Assembly: GCA_934087065.1 (NCBI GenBank)
Contig: CAKOIS010000002.1
Coordinates: 59,712 to 123,711 of the forward strand
Length of the DNA stretch: 64,000 bases
From: an uncultured Bacilli bacterium
GTDB lineage: Bacteria; Bacillota_I; Bacilli_A; RF39; UBA660
Direction of reading: 5' to 3'
Part shown: positions 43,329 through 51,437 of the stretch, piece after piece
Layout: each line of letters begins with the position of its first letter
Numbering within the stretch: the stretch's first letter is position 1
Position numbers and translations under genes: made by a program
The notes under the pieces: model-generated
The model's input: only the letters and a program-made list of their open reading frames with translations
Database searches by the model: none
Told to the model about the DNA's origin: nothing

Positions 43329-44106
43329 TTTCCAAATCCTCCTCTTTCTTTATGTAACTTATAATAGTATTTAAGTTTACATTATAAGTAGCATTCATTA
43401 TGTTTTTATCAGCACCCCTATAATACTCATTTAAAGTATTAATTAAATCTTTCATCTTTTTTCTCATGCCTGTACCTTTTTTAGTAACACTACAAGCACA
43501 ATCTATAAAGTGTAGGTCATTATATTTACAGAAACTTATTATATCACTCTCTCTTACAAAATACAATGGTCTAATTAACTCCATTCCTTTAAAGTTAGTG
43601 CTCTTAAGTTTAGGCATCATTGTTTTAAATTCTCCATTAAATATAAAACTCATCAATATAGTTTCAATTACATCATCAAAGTGATGTCCTAAAGCTATTT
43701 TGTTACAACCTAGCTCTTGTGCTTTATTGTACAGTGCTCCTCTTCTTTTTCTAGCACACAAGTAACAAGGATTCTTTTCTCCATCTACTTGATCAAATAT
43801 ATTATATTGAAACTCTTTAATATTAAGATTTAGTTTTTCTTTATTATAGTGTATTAAATCTAAGTTTTCATCTTTATATCCAGGATCCATTAAGATAAAC
43901 TCTAAATCAAATTTAACTTTGCCATGTCGTTTTAATTCTTCTAAACATTTAGCAAGCAAAAACGAGTCTTTACCTCCACTTATACATACAGCAATTTTAT
44001 CTCCTTCATTAATAAGATTAAACTCATCCACTGCCTTTACAAATGGTCTATATATCTCTTTTCTAAACCTTTTTATTATACTTCTTTCTATTTCTTTTGC
44101 TTCCAT
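43318..44106 (-). CDS. TtcA-like PP-loop tRNA thiolation enzyme
   Basis: 262 residues. PP-loop I-S-G-G-K-D-S-F-L-L-A-K, Fe-S-type Cys pair N-P-C-Y-L-C-A-R-K-R-R, G-H-H-F-D-D-V-I-E-T, and a third Cys region D-C-A-C-S-V. TtcA makes 2-thiocytidine at tRNA position 32. The overall shape fits the TtcA/TtuA group rather than TilS. It directly abuts the ClpX-like gene upstream and overlaps the winged-helix gene downstream. Confidence 0.82.
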   Translation of the reverse strand: MEAKEIERSIIKRFRKEIYRPFVKAVDEFNLINEGDKIAVCISGGKDSFLLAKCLEELKRHGKVKFDLEFILMDPGYKDENLDLIHYNKEKLNLNIKEFQYNIFDQVDGEKNPCYLCARKRRGALYNKAQELGCNKIALGHHFDDVIETILMSFIFNGEFKTMMPKLKSTNFKGMELIRPLYFVRESDIISFCKYNDLHFIDCACSVTKKGTGMRKKMKDLINTLNEYYRGADKNIMNATYNVNLNTIISYIKKEEDLENEE

Positions 44107-45621
44107 TTACATCACTTTCTTTAATGTAAAGTTATTCTTATCTTTTACTATATTTTCTCCAAGAGTAATACTCTCTACACTATCAATTCCTTCAAATAAC
44201 TCATATAAGATATTATCAAATATATTATCTACTACTATGTTTAATCCTCTAGCGCCTGTACCATATGAGTAAGCTAGCTCAGCTATTTTTTCATATAACT
44301 GTTCTGGTATATCTAATTTAATACCTTTACTTTCTAATAAATCAACATAACTTTTCATTTCACTAAGATTACTAGTTTTAAGTATTCTCACTAAGTCATC
44401 TAAACTTAACTTGTTCATTCTAATAATAGTCTTGAATCTTCCCATAAATTCAAGTGGCATACCAAACTTTTCAAAATCTTTTATAGTAAGTTCTGTTCCA
44501 TATTGAATTTCTTTATTTACACTAGACACTTCACTTCCAAAACCTACAGTATTCTTCTTTTCTTCAGCCTTTTGGTTATATAAGTCAGTAAAAGCACCAC
44601 CTGCAATTACCAAGAGTTTACTTGTATCAAAGCTTATTGTTTCTCCAGTTGTTGGGTTTATCTCAACTTCTATAGTGTCTCCTTCAACTATCTTAAGTAA
44701 GCTTTTTAATACACCTGAAGAAGTTACTTCACTATCACTTTCAGTTTTTGCTTTCTTATCTATTTCATCCAAGAACAAAATACTGTGTTCAGCAGTCTCT
44801 AAATCCCCATTATTTTCTTTATATAAACTAACTAATATGTCTTCTACTGAGGCTCCTTTATACCCACTTACAGTAAATTTAGTCATATCTTCAATATGAA
44901 TAGGCATACCTAGTATTTTACTAACTTCTTTAATAAGAGCAGTTTTACCACATCCACTTGGACCATATATTAAGATATTGCTCTTAAACTTACTTCCAAA
45001 TATTGCATACTTATATACTGCAGTTATAACTTGTTTAACAGCCTCATCTTGATTAATTATGCTTTCTTTAACTTTAGTAATAACTTCACTTATTGGTTTA
45101 TCTAATTTTTCTTTAATAACATTTTCTATTTCTTTAGACCTATCTGTATTATTATTTAAACTATCTTCCATACTTTTTAAATAATCTTCTACGTTAAGTT
45201 TACCACTTACTAAAGCTTCTAATAAGTCATTAGTTTCTTCTATATAACTTAAGTTTAACTTGACGCCTAGTTCTTCTTCAAACTTACTAGTAGGCATTAT
45301 AGTAACTGAATTATCTTCCATTATTAGAAATACCATATGGTCCATAAAATTAAAGTATTCACTTAATTTTTCTTTAGATAAAGATAAACCAGTTTTAAAT
45401 TTACTAATTGGTATTGGGTTTGCATACCCATCAACTAGTCCAATTTCGTTAGCTTTTATAACATTTACATATTTCTGACTAGTTAGTATATCAGTAAATA
45501 TCATATTTTCATCATCTACATAACCAATAGCTGCACCACGTGATACATAAAATGGCATAGGTAACCTTTCATCGTCTATTGCCTCCAATAATAGTGTTAA
45601 ATATAATTTATCTCTCTTCAT
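44107..45621 (-). CDS. ClpX-like AAA+ unfoldase with an unusual N-terminus
   Basis: 504 residues. AAA_2 core: Walker A Y-G-P-S-G-C-G-K-T-A, pore loop S-G-Y-K-G-A (ClpX has G-Y-V-G), Walker B I-L-F-L-D-E-I-D-K-K, V-G-F-G-S-E at the place of the ClpP-docking I-G-F loop, then E-F-M-G-R-F and T-G-A-R-G-L in the C-domain. The usual ClpX zinc finger is absent; about 185 residues of unrecognised sequence replace it, starting M-K-R-D-K-L-Y-L-T-L. It may serve special substrates. Co-transcribed with ttcA-like and hisS genes. Confidence 0.8.
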   Translation of the reverse strand: MKRDKLYLTLLLEAIDDERLPMPFYVSRGAAIGYVDDENMIFTDILTSQKYVNVIKANEIGLVDGYANPIPISKFKTGLSLSKEKLSEYFNFMDHMVFLIMEDNSVTIMPTSKFEEELGVKLNLSYIEETNDLLEALVSGKLNVEDYLKSMEDSLNNNTDRSKEIENVIKEKLDKPISEVITKVKESIINQDEAVKQVITAVYKYAIFGSKFKSNILIYGPSGCGKTALIKEVSKILGMPIHIEDMTKFTVSGYKGASVEDILVSLYKENNGDLETAEHSILFLDEIDKKAKTESDSEVTSSGVLKSLLKIVEGDTIEVEINPTTGETISFDTSKLLVIAGGAFTDLYNQKAEEKKNTVGFGSEVSSVNKEIQYGTELTIKDFEKFGMPLEFMGRFKTIIRMNKLSLDDLVRILKTSNLSEMKSYVDLLESKGIKLDIPEQLYEKIAELAYSYGTGARGLNIVVDNIFDNILYELFEGIDSVESITLGENIVKDKNNFTLKKVM

Positions 45622-45639
45622 AATTCCCCCATCAATAAT

Positions 45640-46890
45640 CTAAATATTTGTATTCAAGTAATCTATAAGATCGCTTGTTTTAACCTTAGTTTCTTCTTTA
45701 GTAATATTATCTTTTACTGTAATGTAGTCGTTCTTTCTCTCATCTTCTCCGATTATTAAAACATATTTAGGGTTTAGTTTATCAACTAATTTCCACATGC
45801 CCTTCATGTTTTTACCAGTGTAATCAGTTTCAACAGAAAACTCACTTAGTCTTAAATCGTCTATTATTTGAAAGGCATAGTTAGTGTTATCTAAATTCAT
45901 TACAAACACATCTAATTCTTTATCAGGAACATAACACTCAAGCTCTTTAAGAAGTATTATAATCCTTTCAATACCCATCGCAAAACCTATTCCTGGTGTA
46001 GAAGGACCACCTAAAAGTTCTACTAACCCGTCATATCTTCCACCACCACACAAAGTATTTGCTTTTCCGAGCTCTGGTATATCGCTAATTATCTCAAACA
46101 CAGTATGACTATAATAGTCTAGTCCCCTTACCAAAGTAGAGTCTTCAATAAAAGGTATTCCTAAACTCTCTAAAGACTCTTTAACTTCTTCAAAATAACT
46201 TTTACTTTCTTCATTTAAATAATCAAGTGTTTTAGGAGCATTCTTAATATATTCTCTTTCACCATCATACTTACAATCTAATATTCTAAGTGGGTTTTTG
46301 GATAATCTCTCTTTACAAGTATCACATAAATTATCATAATCTTTACTAAGATACTCTTTTATTACTTCGTTATACTCTTTTCTACTTTCTTTATTACCTA
46401 AACTATTTAACTTAACTACTAAATTAGTTAGTCCTAAACCTGATAAATATCTATAAGCTAAAGATATAACTTCAGCATCCACTTTAGGATTACTCACGTT
46501 AAAGTATTCAACTCCAAATTGAGTAAACTCTCTTAATCTTCCACTTTGAGGTCTTTCATATCTAAAACAACTCCCTAAATAATAGAATTTCTTAACACCT
46601 TCAGCGTACAATTTATCTTCAATTAAACATCTTGCTGTTCCAGCAGTCATTTCTGGTCTTAAAGTCATCTTTCTATTACTCTTATCTAGAAAATCATAAG
46701 TCTCTTTATTTACTATATCAGTAGTATCTCCTACACCCCTATAAAATAGTTCGGTACTCTCAAATGTAGGAAGTTTAATAAATTCATAATTATATAAAGA
46801 CATAAAAGCACTTGTATAATTACTAATATAATCAAATATCTTACCGTCTTCACCATATATATCTAGTGTTCCCTTTGGCTTTTGTAGCAT
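45640..46890 (-). CDS. hisS: Histidyl-tRNA synthetase, first copy
   Basis: 416 residues. Class II synthetase: motif 2 R-Y-E-R-P-Q-S-G-R-L-R-E-F, histidine motif R-G-L-D-Y-Y, motif 3 G-I-G-F-A-M-G-I-E-R, and a C-terminal anticodon-binding domain. N-terminal P-K-G-T-L-D-I-Y is the bacterial form. AAGGAG before ATG. A second, clearly different HisRS lies 2 kb away, so one may be specialised; this one keeps all catalytic motifs. Confidence 0.93.
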   Translation of the reverse strand: MLQKPKGTLDIYGEDGKIFDYISNYTSAFMSLYNYEFIKLPTFESTELFYRGVGDTTDIVNKETYDFLDKSNRKMTLRPEMTAGTARCLIEDKLYAEGVKKFYYLGSCFRYERPQSGRLREFTQFGVEYFNVSNPKVDAEVISLAYRYLSGLGLTNLVVKLNSLGNKESRKEYNEVIKEYLSKDYDNLCDTCKERLSKNPLRILDCKYDGEREYIKNAPKTLDYLNEESKSYFEEVKESLESLGIPFIEDSTLVRGLDYYSHTVFEIISDIPELGKANTLCGGGRYDGLVELLGGPSTPGIGFAMGIERIIILLKELECYVPDKELDVFVMNLDNTNYAFQIIDDLRLSEFSVETDYTGKNMKGMWKLVDKLNPKYVLIIGEDERKNDYITVKDNITKEETKVKTSDLIDYLNTNI

Positions 46891-46940
46891 ACCATCACTC
46901 CTTAGTAATTATTATACATACTTTTACCCTTTAAATCAAG

Positions 46941-46962
46941 AAAAAAGAGTGCATTTGCACCC
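46941..46962 (-). terminator. Terminator after the second surface gene
   Basis: Minus-strand 6-bp stem GGGTGC/GCACTC with AAAT loop, then six T. It lies about 110 bases past the surface gene stop and about 50 before hisS. Two 13-base direct repeats (GTTAGACRCAGTT at 46967 and 47045) lie between. Confidence 0.7.
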
Positions 46963-47072
46963 TAAAGTTAGACGCAGTTGTATCATATTTTATAAACTAT
47001 CATTTAACCCTTAGATTACTTTATAGTAATTTAGTGAATTAATCGTTAGACACAGTTAAATTAATGAGATCT

Positions 47073-48575
47073 TTAGCATCCACTTGTACTTGTTGTTTCT
47101 TTTATTGTGTATGGGTCACTCGGTGAGCCATTTCCACTAGAGTATTTCACACATGATTTTATTGATAGGGCTGGACGCACACCAGCGGAGTTGCCGACGT
47201 TGTGGGGGTTCAAGCGGCCAGGGTAGGACGAAAAACCGATCACGATGAACCCGTTAGTGTCGCTACCATCCCAACGGTGAGGAGACAACAGCCACCAATA
47301 ATTTTCGCCTGTTGAGCTACCTTTTGCACTATTATAATAATACCATGTTGGTGCATTTGTGTCCCATACTCCACCTGCAAAACTTACTTCGTCTGCTGTC
47401 ATTAATGCTATTGGATATGTTAGTTTTCCGTTTCCAGTACTACTATCTGCTGTGAATTTGTCTTCTGTTGTTGCACAGTCGTATGTTGGTGTTTTATTTG
47501 TATCTAGTCTTGTGTTTGCTCCAAAGTTTGTGAAACTTTCAGATACTGTATATGTTCTATCATTACAATATACTGCTGTTGTACTTAGGTATTTACCATA
47601 ATTTGTATTCAAATTATCTTTATACCATTTATCTATTGTTGTTTTTATTGTACTAGAGTTTTTTTGGTTAGTTCTAGCATTTGCTATACTTCCTAGGCTA
47701 CCATACATATAACTTGCATATGCTATATTATCACGACTACTATTAAATTGTGATTTTCCTATATATGCGTCTGTTGCTGTTGTACTTGTTCCATGGTATA
47801 AAAGTCTTACACTACCATCTGAGTTTGTTCTTATTATTCTCCAGTATAAGTCTTGATTACTTGCATTCTTTCCAAACTTTACCCAGTTATCTGTTGCATT
47901 TCCTGCAAAATAGTATACTGTTTTACTGTCTTCAGTAGAAGTATATAATGTGTTTGTATTGTCATTTGTTAAAACTTTACTAAAGTCTGTTCTTGTTAAC
48001 TTTGTTGATTTGTCTACAAGTAATTGATTATATAGTGTTTTGTTTGGATCTTCTGTTCCTTCAGTTATAAATAGTGTTCCACTTAGTTTCTTACCCATGT
48101 CTACACTTTGGTCTACACTTTTATCGTTTGCATACTTAAATTCAACTGTGTAACTTTGTGTTACTCCTACTGGAATGCTAACACTATAAGCTAGTACTTT
48201 ATCTTTAGGTGCGCTTGACTTTGGTATATCTTTAAACTCAGTCATATTGTATCCATTGTTTGTACTAGTTATCTTATATTGTAAGTATCCATTAGTTACA
48301 AAAGTATTCATTAAGTCTTTTATTACTATATTATACTTGTATTCACTTTTACTGTTGTTTTCTACAGTAAATGTTTTGGTATCACTCCATCCTGGTTCAA
48401 TGTTACTTCCAGATATTGCTCCATCGCTATCTGTAAATACTATTTGTAAGTTAGCACTTGTTACACTTACATCTTTTCCCTTTCCTATTATTTGTGTTGT
48501 AAAGTAAGCTAGTGATACACTTAGTACTACTACTAGTAAGCTTACTATTACAAGTGTTAATTGTTTTCGTTGCAT
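47073..48575 (-). CDS. Membrane-anchored surface protein with one WRIIRTN-type domain
   Basis: 500 residues; paralogue of the 835-residue protein. N-terminal anchor (about 7-28), TasA-like sandwich (about 30-175), one domain with R-T-D-F-S, Y-Y-F-A-G, Y-W-R-I-I-R-T-N, L-Y-H-G and a late W-W-L-L-S-P...G-V-R-P-A-L-S-I segment, ending with Cys. The segment coding the last part (47171-47290) is about 58% GC by hand count in a genome near 28-30%, and most codons there end in C or T. GGAGAG lies before ATG 48575. Probably exposed and variable; exact function unknown. Confidence 0.78.
   Translation of the reverse strand: MQRKQLTLVIVSLLVVVLSVSLAYFTTQIIGKGKDVSVTSANLQIVFTDSDGAISGSNIEPGWSDTKTFTVENNSKSEYKYNIVIKDLMNTFVTNGYLQYKITSTNNGYNMTEFKDIPKSSAPKDKVLAYSVSIPVGVTQSYTVEFKYANDKSVDQSVDMGKKLSGTLFITEGTEDPNKTLYNQLLVDKSTKLTRTDFSKVLTNDNTNTLYTSTEDSKTVYYFAGNATDNWVKFGKNASNQDLYWRIIRTNSDGSVRLLYHGTSTTATDAYIGKSQFNSSRDNIAYASYMYGSLGSIANARTNQKNSSTIKTTIDKWYKDNLNTNYGKYLSTTAVYCNDRTYTVSESFTNFGANTRLDTNKTPTYDCATTEDKFTADSSTGNGKLTYPIALMTADEVSFAGGVWDTNAPTWYYYNSAKGSSTGENYWWLLSPHRWDGSDTNGFIVIGFSSYPGRLNPHNVGNSAGVRPALSIKSCVKYSSGNGSPSDPYTIKETTSTSGC
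47171..47290 (-). other. Candidate diversity-generating-retroelement variable region 2
   Basis: Between W-W-L-L-S-P and G-V-R-P-A. Codons are mostly NNC or NNT with G-C-rich first positions, and the residues line up with region 1 at W, G, F, V, G, G, L, N, V, N and G-V-R-P while differing elsewhere. This is the pattern left when AAY codons of a template are adenine-mutagenised. The template and reverse transcriptase would have to be elsewhere in the genome. Confidence 0.5.
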
Positions 48576-48606
48576 ATTTAATGCTCTCCTTTCTTTTTAA
48601 GACACG

Positions 48607-48635
48607 AAAAAATGGGTAGACTTATTCTATCCATT
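48607..48635 (-). terminator. Terminator between the poly-G peptide gene and the surface gene
   Basis: Minus-strand 10-bp stem (48635-48626 with 48620-48611, one G-U wobble, 5-base loop) followed by six T. It lies about 30 bases before the surface gene start, so it can act as a leader attenuator. The peptide gene's stop codon is in the stem. Confidence 0.75.
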
Positions 48636-48725
48636 TAATTGCACATGAAAACTATAGTTATTTATACTATTTAAATAACCCCCCCCCATTTGTACTTTAT
48701 TTTGTACTAAAGAGTTAGTTTCCAT
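48627..48725 (-). CDS. Small peptide gene with a poly-G tract
   Basis: 32 residues: M-E-T-N-S-L-V-Q-N-K-V-Q-M-G-G-G, then Y-L-N-S-I-N-N-Y-S-F-H-V-Q-L-N-G. AGGAG 8 bases before ATG 48725 is an excellent ribosome site, and a promoter-like pair and a terminator frame it. Nine consecutive G (48679-48687 as C on the plus strand) cover the Met-Gly-Gly-Gly codons; loss or gain of one base would change the C-terminus. It could be a regulatory leader peptide for the surface gene, a secreted peptide, or chance. Confidence 0.45.
   Translation of the reverse strand: METNSLVQNKVQMGGGYLNSINNYSFHVQLNG
48692..48712. repeat. 21-bp repeat, copy 1
   Basis: A 21-base sequence starting GTACTTTATTTTG and ending TACTAAAG is identical to 60870-60890. 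Here it encodes part of the small peptide (S-L-V-Q-N-K-V) on the minus strand. Confidence 0.7.
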
Positions 48726-48755
48726 ATGTATCACTCCTATCTTTATTACAAGATA

Positions 48756-48784
48756 ATCTTATCAAAAAAAGCACTATATTTCAA
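48756..48784 (-). promoter_or_regulatory. Promoter candidate for the poly-G peptide and surface gene
   Basis: Minus strand: TTGAAA (48784-48779), 17-base spacer, TAAGAT (48761-48756), overlapping the hisS terminator. An inverted repeat GATAA/TTATC follows immediately. Confidence 0.45.
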
Positions 48785-48794
48785 GCGCTTTTTT
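48764..48794 (-). terminator. Terminator after the second hisS
   Basis: Minus-strand stem AAGCGC/GTGCTT extended by A-T pairs, 10-base loop, followed by seven T. Confidence 0.78.
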
Positions 48795-48795
48795 A

Positions 48796-50115
48796 TTATT
48801 TAAGTAATCTATTATATATTTCTATAATGTTTTCTAGTGTTACTTCTGTTTGAAGACCAGTAAACATATCTTTTAATACAGCAACGCCTTTACTTATTTC
48901 GTCATCTCCTATTATAAGAACGTAAGGAGTTTTTTGTTTGTCTGCGTATCTCATTAGTTGTTTAAATTTGCCAAGGAATGCTGTATCTACTCTTACACCA
49001 AACCTTTTTAGTAAGTTACTGAATTTGTATACGTATTCATAATTATCTGTCATAGGAAGTATTGTTATATCTGCTACACTACTGTCAGTAGTTTTAATAA
49101 CACCTGCTTCTTTTAATTGGTAGAATAATCTAGTAAGTCCAATTGATATACCTACACCAGGTAGTTTTTTATCTGTATAGTATGTAGCTAAGTTGTCAAA
49201 TCTTCCACCAGAACATACACTTCCAATTGAAGGATAATCTTTTAGTATTGTTTCATACACAGTTCCAGTATAGTAGTCAAGCCCTCTTGCAATAGTAAGG
49301 TCTACATCATAGAAGTTACTATCTAGTCCTCTAGCTTTAATATTATTTATTACTGTTTCTAACTCATTTACTCCTTCATTATATACTTCGTCAGTAATAC
49401 CTAAATTCTTTAGTCTTTCTATTTTAGTAAATGCGTCTCCGCTTATTCTAATAAAGTCTATTATCTTACTTACTTTATCACTTTCTATATCTAACAATGA
49501 TAACTCACTTTTTACTTCGTCTTCTCCTATTTTTTCTATCTTATCTATTATTCTTAGTATATCTGTTACTTTACTATTTAACTCTAATGAATTAAAGAAA
49601 CCAGTAAGTATTTTTCTATTATTTATTCTTATTACAAAGTCTCCAATATTTAACTTCTTAAATAAGTCATATATAATACTAGGTATTTCAGCATCATATA
49701 GTATTGATAATGTTTCACTACCTATTACATCTATATCGCATTGATAAAACTCTCTAAATCTTCCTTTTTGTGGTCTTTCTCCACGATATACTTTACCTAT
49801 TTGATATCTTTTAAATGGAAATATTAACTCGTTACTTCTACTTGCTACATATTTTGCAAGTGGTACAGTTAGATCAAACCTTAAAGATAAATCATTATCT
49901 CCTTTATTAAATCTATAAATTTGTTTTTCAGTTTCTCCTCCAGCTTTAGCTAAAAGTACACTAGATAATTCTATAATTGGTGTATCTAGTGGATAAAAAC
50001 CGTAACTAGAGTACACACTTTCAATTGTATTTTTCATTTTGTCAAACAATATTTGGTCTTGTGGCATTAATTCCATAAAACCAGGTAATGTTTTTGGTTC
50101 TACTTTTTCTTTCAT
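48796..50115 (-). CDS. hisS: Histidyl-tRNA synthetase, second diverged copy
   Basis: 439 residues, start M-K-E-K-V-E-P-K-T-L-P-G-F-M-E-L. Motif 2 Y-R-G-E-R-P-Q-K-G-R-F-R-E-F-Y-Q-C-D-I-D, histidine motif A-R-G-L-D-Y-Y-T-G-T, and motif 3 G-V-G-I-S-I-G-L-T-R are intact, and a C-terminal anticodon domain is present, so it is not a HisZ lacking those parts. The sequence style differs from the other copy and resembles the archaeal/eukaryotic-like HisRS group, suggesting transfer rather than recent duplication. Follows trigger factor after a hairpin. Confidence 0.9.
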   Translation of the reverse strand: MKEKVEPKTLPGFMELMPQDQILFDKMKNTIESVYSSYGFYPLDTPIIELSSVLLAKAGGETEKQIYRFNKGDNDLSLRFDLTVPLAKYVASRSNELIFPFKRYQIGKVYRGERPQKGRFREFYQCDIDVIGSETLSILYDAEIPSIIYDLFKKLNIGDFVIRINNRKILTGFFNSLELNSKVTDILRIIDKIEKIGEDEVKSELSLLDIESDKVSKIIDFIRISGDAFTKIERLKNLGITDEVYNEGVNELETVINNIKARGLDSNFYDVDLTIARGLDYYTGTVYETILKDYPSIGSVCSGGRFDNLATYYTDKKLPGVGISIGLTRLFYQLKEAGVIKTTDSSVADITILPMTDNYEYVYKFSNLLKRFGVRVDTAFLGKFKQLMRYADKQKTPYVLIIGDDEISKGVAVLKDMFTGLQTEVTLENIIEIYNRLLK

Positions 50116-50142
50116 AATAATTCCTTTCTTTTAACACAAAAT

Positions 50143-50164
50143 AGAGCATAAGTTTTTATGCTCT
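50143..50164 (-). terminator. Hairpin between trigger factor and hisS
   Basis: Perfect 9-bp minus-strand stem (50164-50156 with 50151-50143, 4-base loop) followed by ATTTTG. A weak T-run, so probably a partial terminator. Confidence 0.65.
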
Positions 50165-50173
50165 ACTATATAA

Positions 50174-51421
50174 CTATTTTCCAGTAACAATTTCAAGAGC
50201 TTTTCTAACTTCTAAATCATATTTTAAGAAATCAATCCCGCCAATTTCTTTTAAGAAAACTTCTTCAGTTACATTATATTTTTTAGCCATATCTTTAGAA
50301 TATTCTTCAAGTTCTTTATCATCTACTGTAATATTTTCTTCTTTTACTATTTGTTCAAGAACTAATCTATATTTAACTCTTTTTTCTGCTTCAGGTTTAA
50401 AGTTCTCTTTAAATTTATCTAAATCTATATTAAGCATTTTTAAATAAGTATCTATGTTCATTCCTTGATATTGTAAGTTTTGATTAAATTGTTCAACCAT
50501 TCTGTCAGTTTCTTCACTAATCATTTCACTTGGAATTTCAACACTTGCATTTTCACTTATCTTAGTTAAAACTTCATCGAAGTATTTATCTTCTACATCT
50601 TGAGTTTTATGTCCTAAAATATGAGATTTAACGTTTTCTTTTAAAGAGTCTAAGTCAGTTACTCCATCCATATTTAAATCTTTAAAGAAGTCTTCGTTGT
50701 ATTCGGGTAGTACTCTTTGTTTAATACTATTAATAGTTACATTAAATACAACATCTTTACCTTTTAATTCTTCACTATGGTAGTTTTCTGGGAATGTTAG
50801 GTTAATACTCTTAGTTTCTCCTTTTTTCATTCCAATAAGAGCTTCTTCAAATCCTGGAATAAAGCTATCACTTCCAATAACTAGTGGATAGTTTTCTCCT
50901 TTTCCACCTTGAAAAGCTACTCCGTCTTTAAAACCTTCAAAATTAATGTTAGCTTCATCACCGTTTTCTACAGTTCCTTCTTTTTCTTTATATTCAGCAT
51001 AATGTCCTCTTAAATGCTCTAACTCGTCATTAATTTCTTCTTCTGTTACAGTTACTTCTTCTTTTTTAATACCTAAATCTTTATATTTTCCTAATTTAAC
51101 TTCAGGCTTCATTGTAACAGTGAACACTACTTCTACACCATCTTCACTTATAGTTTTTATGTTTACTTCTGGACGACATGCCATGTTAAGTGATAGACCT
51201 TCGTTTTCTTCTAATAATTTGTCATATAATTCAGGTAGTGCATGGTCAACTGCATCCATATATAAACTTTCTACACCAAACTTTTTAACATAAACATCAA
51301 ATGGAACTTGTCCTTTTCTAAATCCATCAACGTTTACTTCATTCTTTTTATGCTCAAAACAATGATGTATTAACTCACCCCATGCTTCTTTTTCCATTTT
51401 AACACTAAAATCTTTTTTCAT
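50174..51421 (-). CDS. tig: Trigger factor
   Basis: 415 residues. Ribosome-bound chaperone with peptidyl-prolyl isomerase activity. The ribosome-binding loop lies in G-F-R-K-G-Q-V-P (family G-F-R-x-G-K-x-P), the FKBP domain spans about 150-245 (V-E-N-G-D-E-A-N-I-N-F-E-G, F-I-P-G-F-E-E-A-L-I-G-M), and the C-terminal chaperone arms follow. GGAGGG ribosome site. Transcribed after greA. Confidence 0.96.
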   Translation of the reverse strand: MKKDFSVKMEKEAWGELIHHCFEHKKNEVNVDGFRKGQVPFDVYVKKFGVESLYMDAVDHALPELYDKLLEENEGLSLNMACRPEVNIKTISEDGVEVVFTVTMKPEVKLGKYKDLGIKKEEVTVTEEEINDELEHLRGHYAEYKEKEGTVENGDEANINFEGFKDGVAFQGGKGENYPLVIGSDSFIPGFEEALIGMKKGETKSINLTFPENYHSEELKGKDVVFNVTINSIKQRVLPEYNEDFFKDLNMDGVTDLDSLKENVKSHILGHKTQDVEDKYFDEVLTKISENASVEIPSEMISEETDRMVEQFNQNLQYQGMNIDTYLKMLNIDLDKFKENFKPEAEKRVKYRLVLEQIVKEENITVDDKELEEYSKDMAKKYNVTEEVFLKEIGGIDFLKYDLEVRKALEIVTGK

Positions 51422-51437
51422 AACTTTTCCCTCCTTA

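Noticed and set aside
35391..48575. DGR reverse transcriptase inside the window
   Set aside because: I looked for Y-x-D-D and neighbouring reverse transcriptase motifs in all sizeable genes; none was found, so any retroelement must lie elsewhere.
48660..48687. Poly-G tract as a promoter spacer switch (TATAAA downstream of the tract)
   Set aside because: No acceptable -35 hexamer lies at 15-19 bases with the present tract length; the tract fits better inside the small peptide gene.
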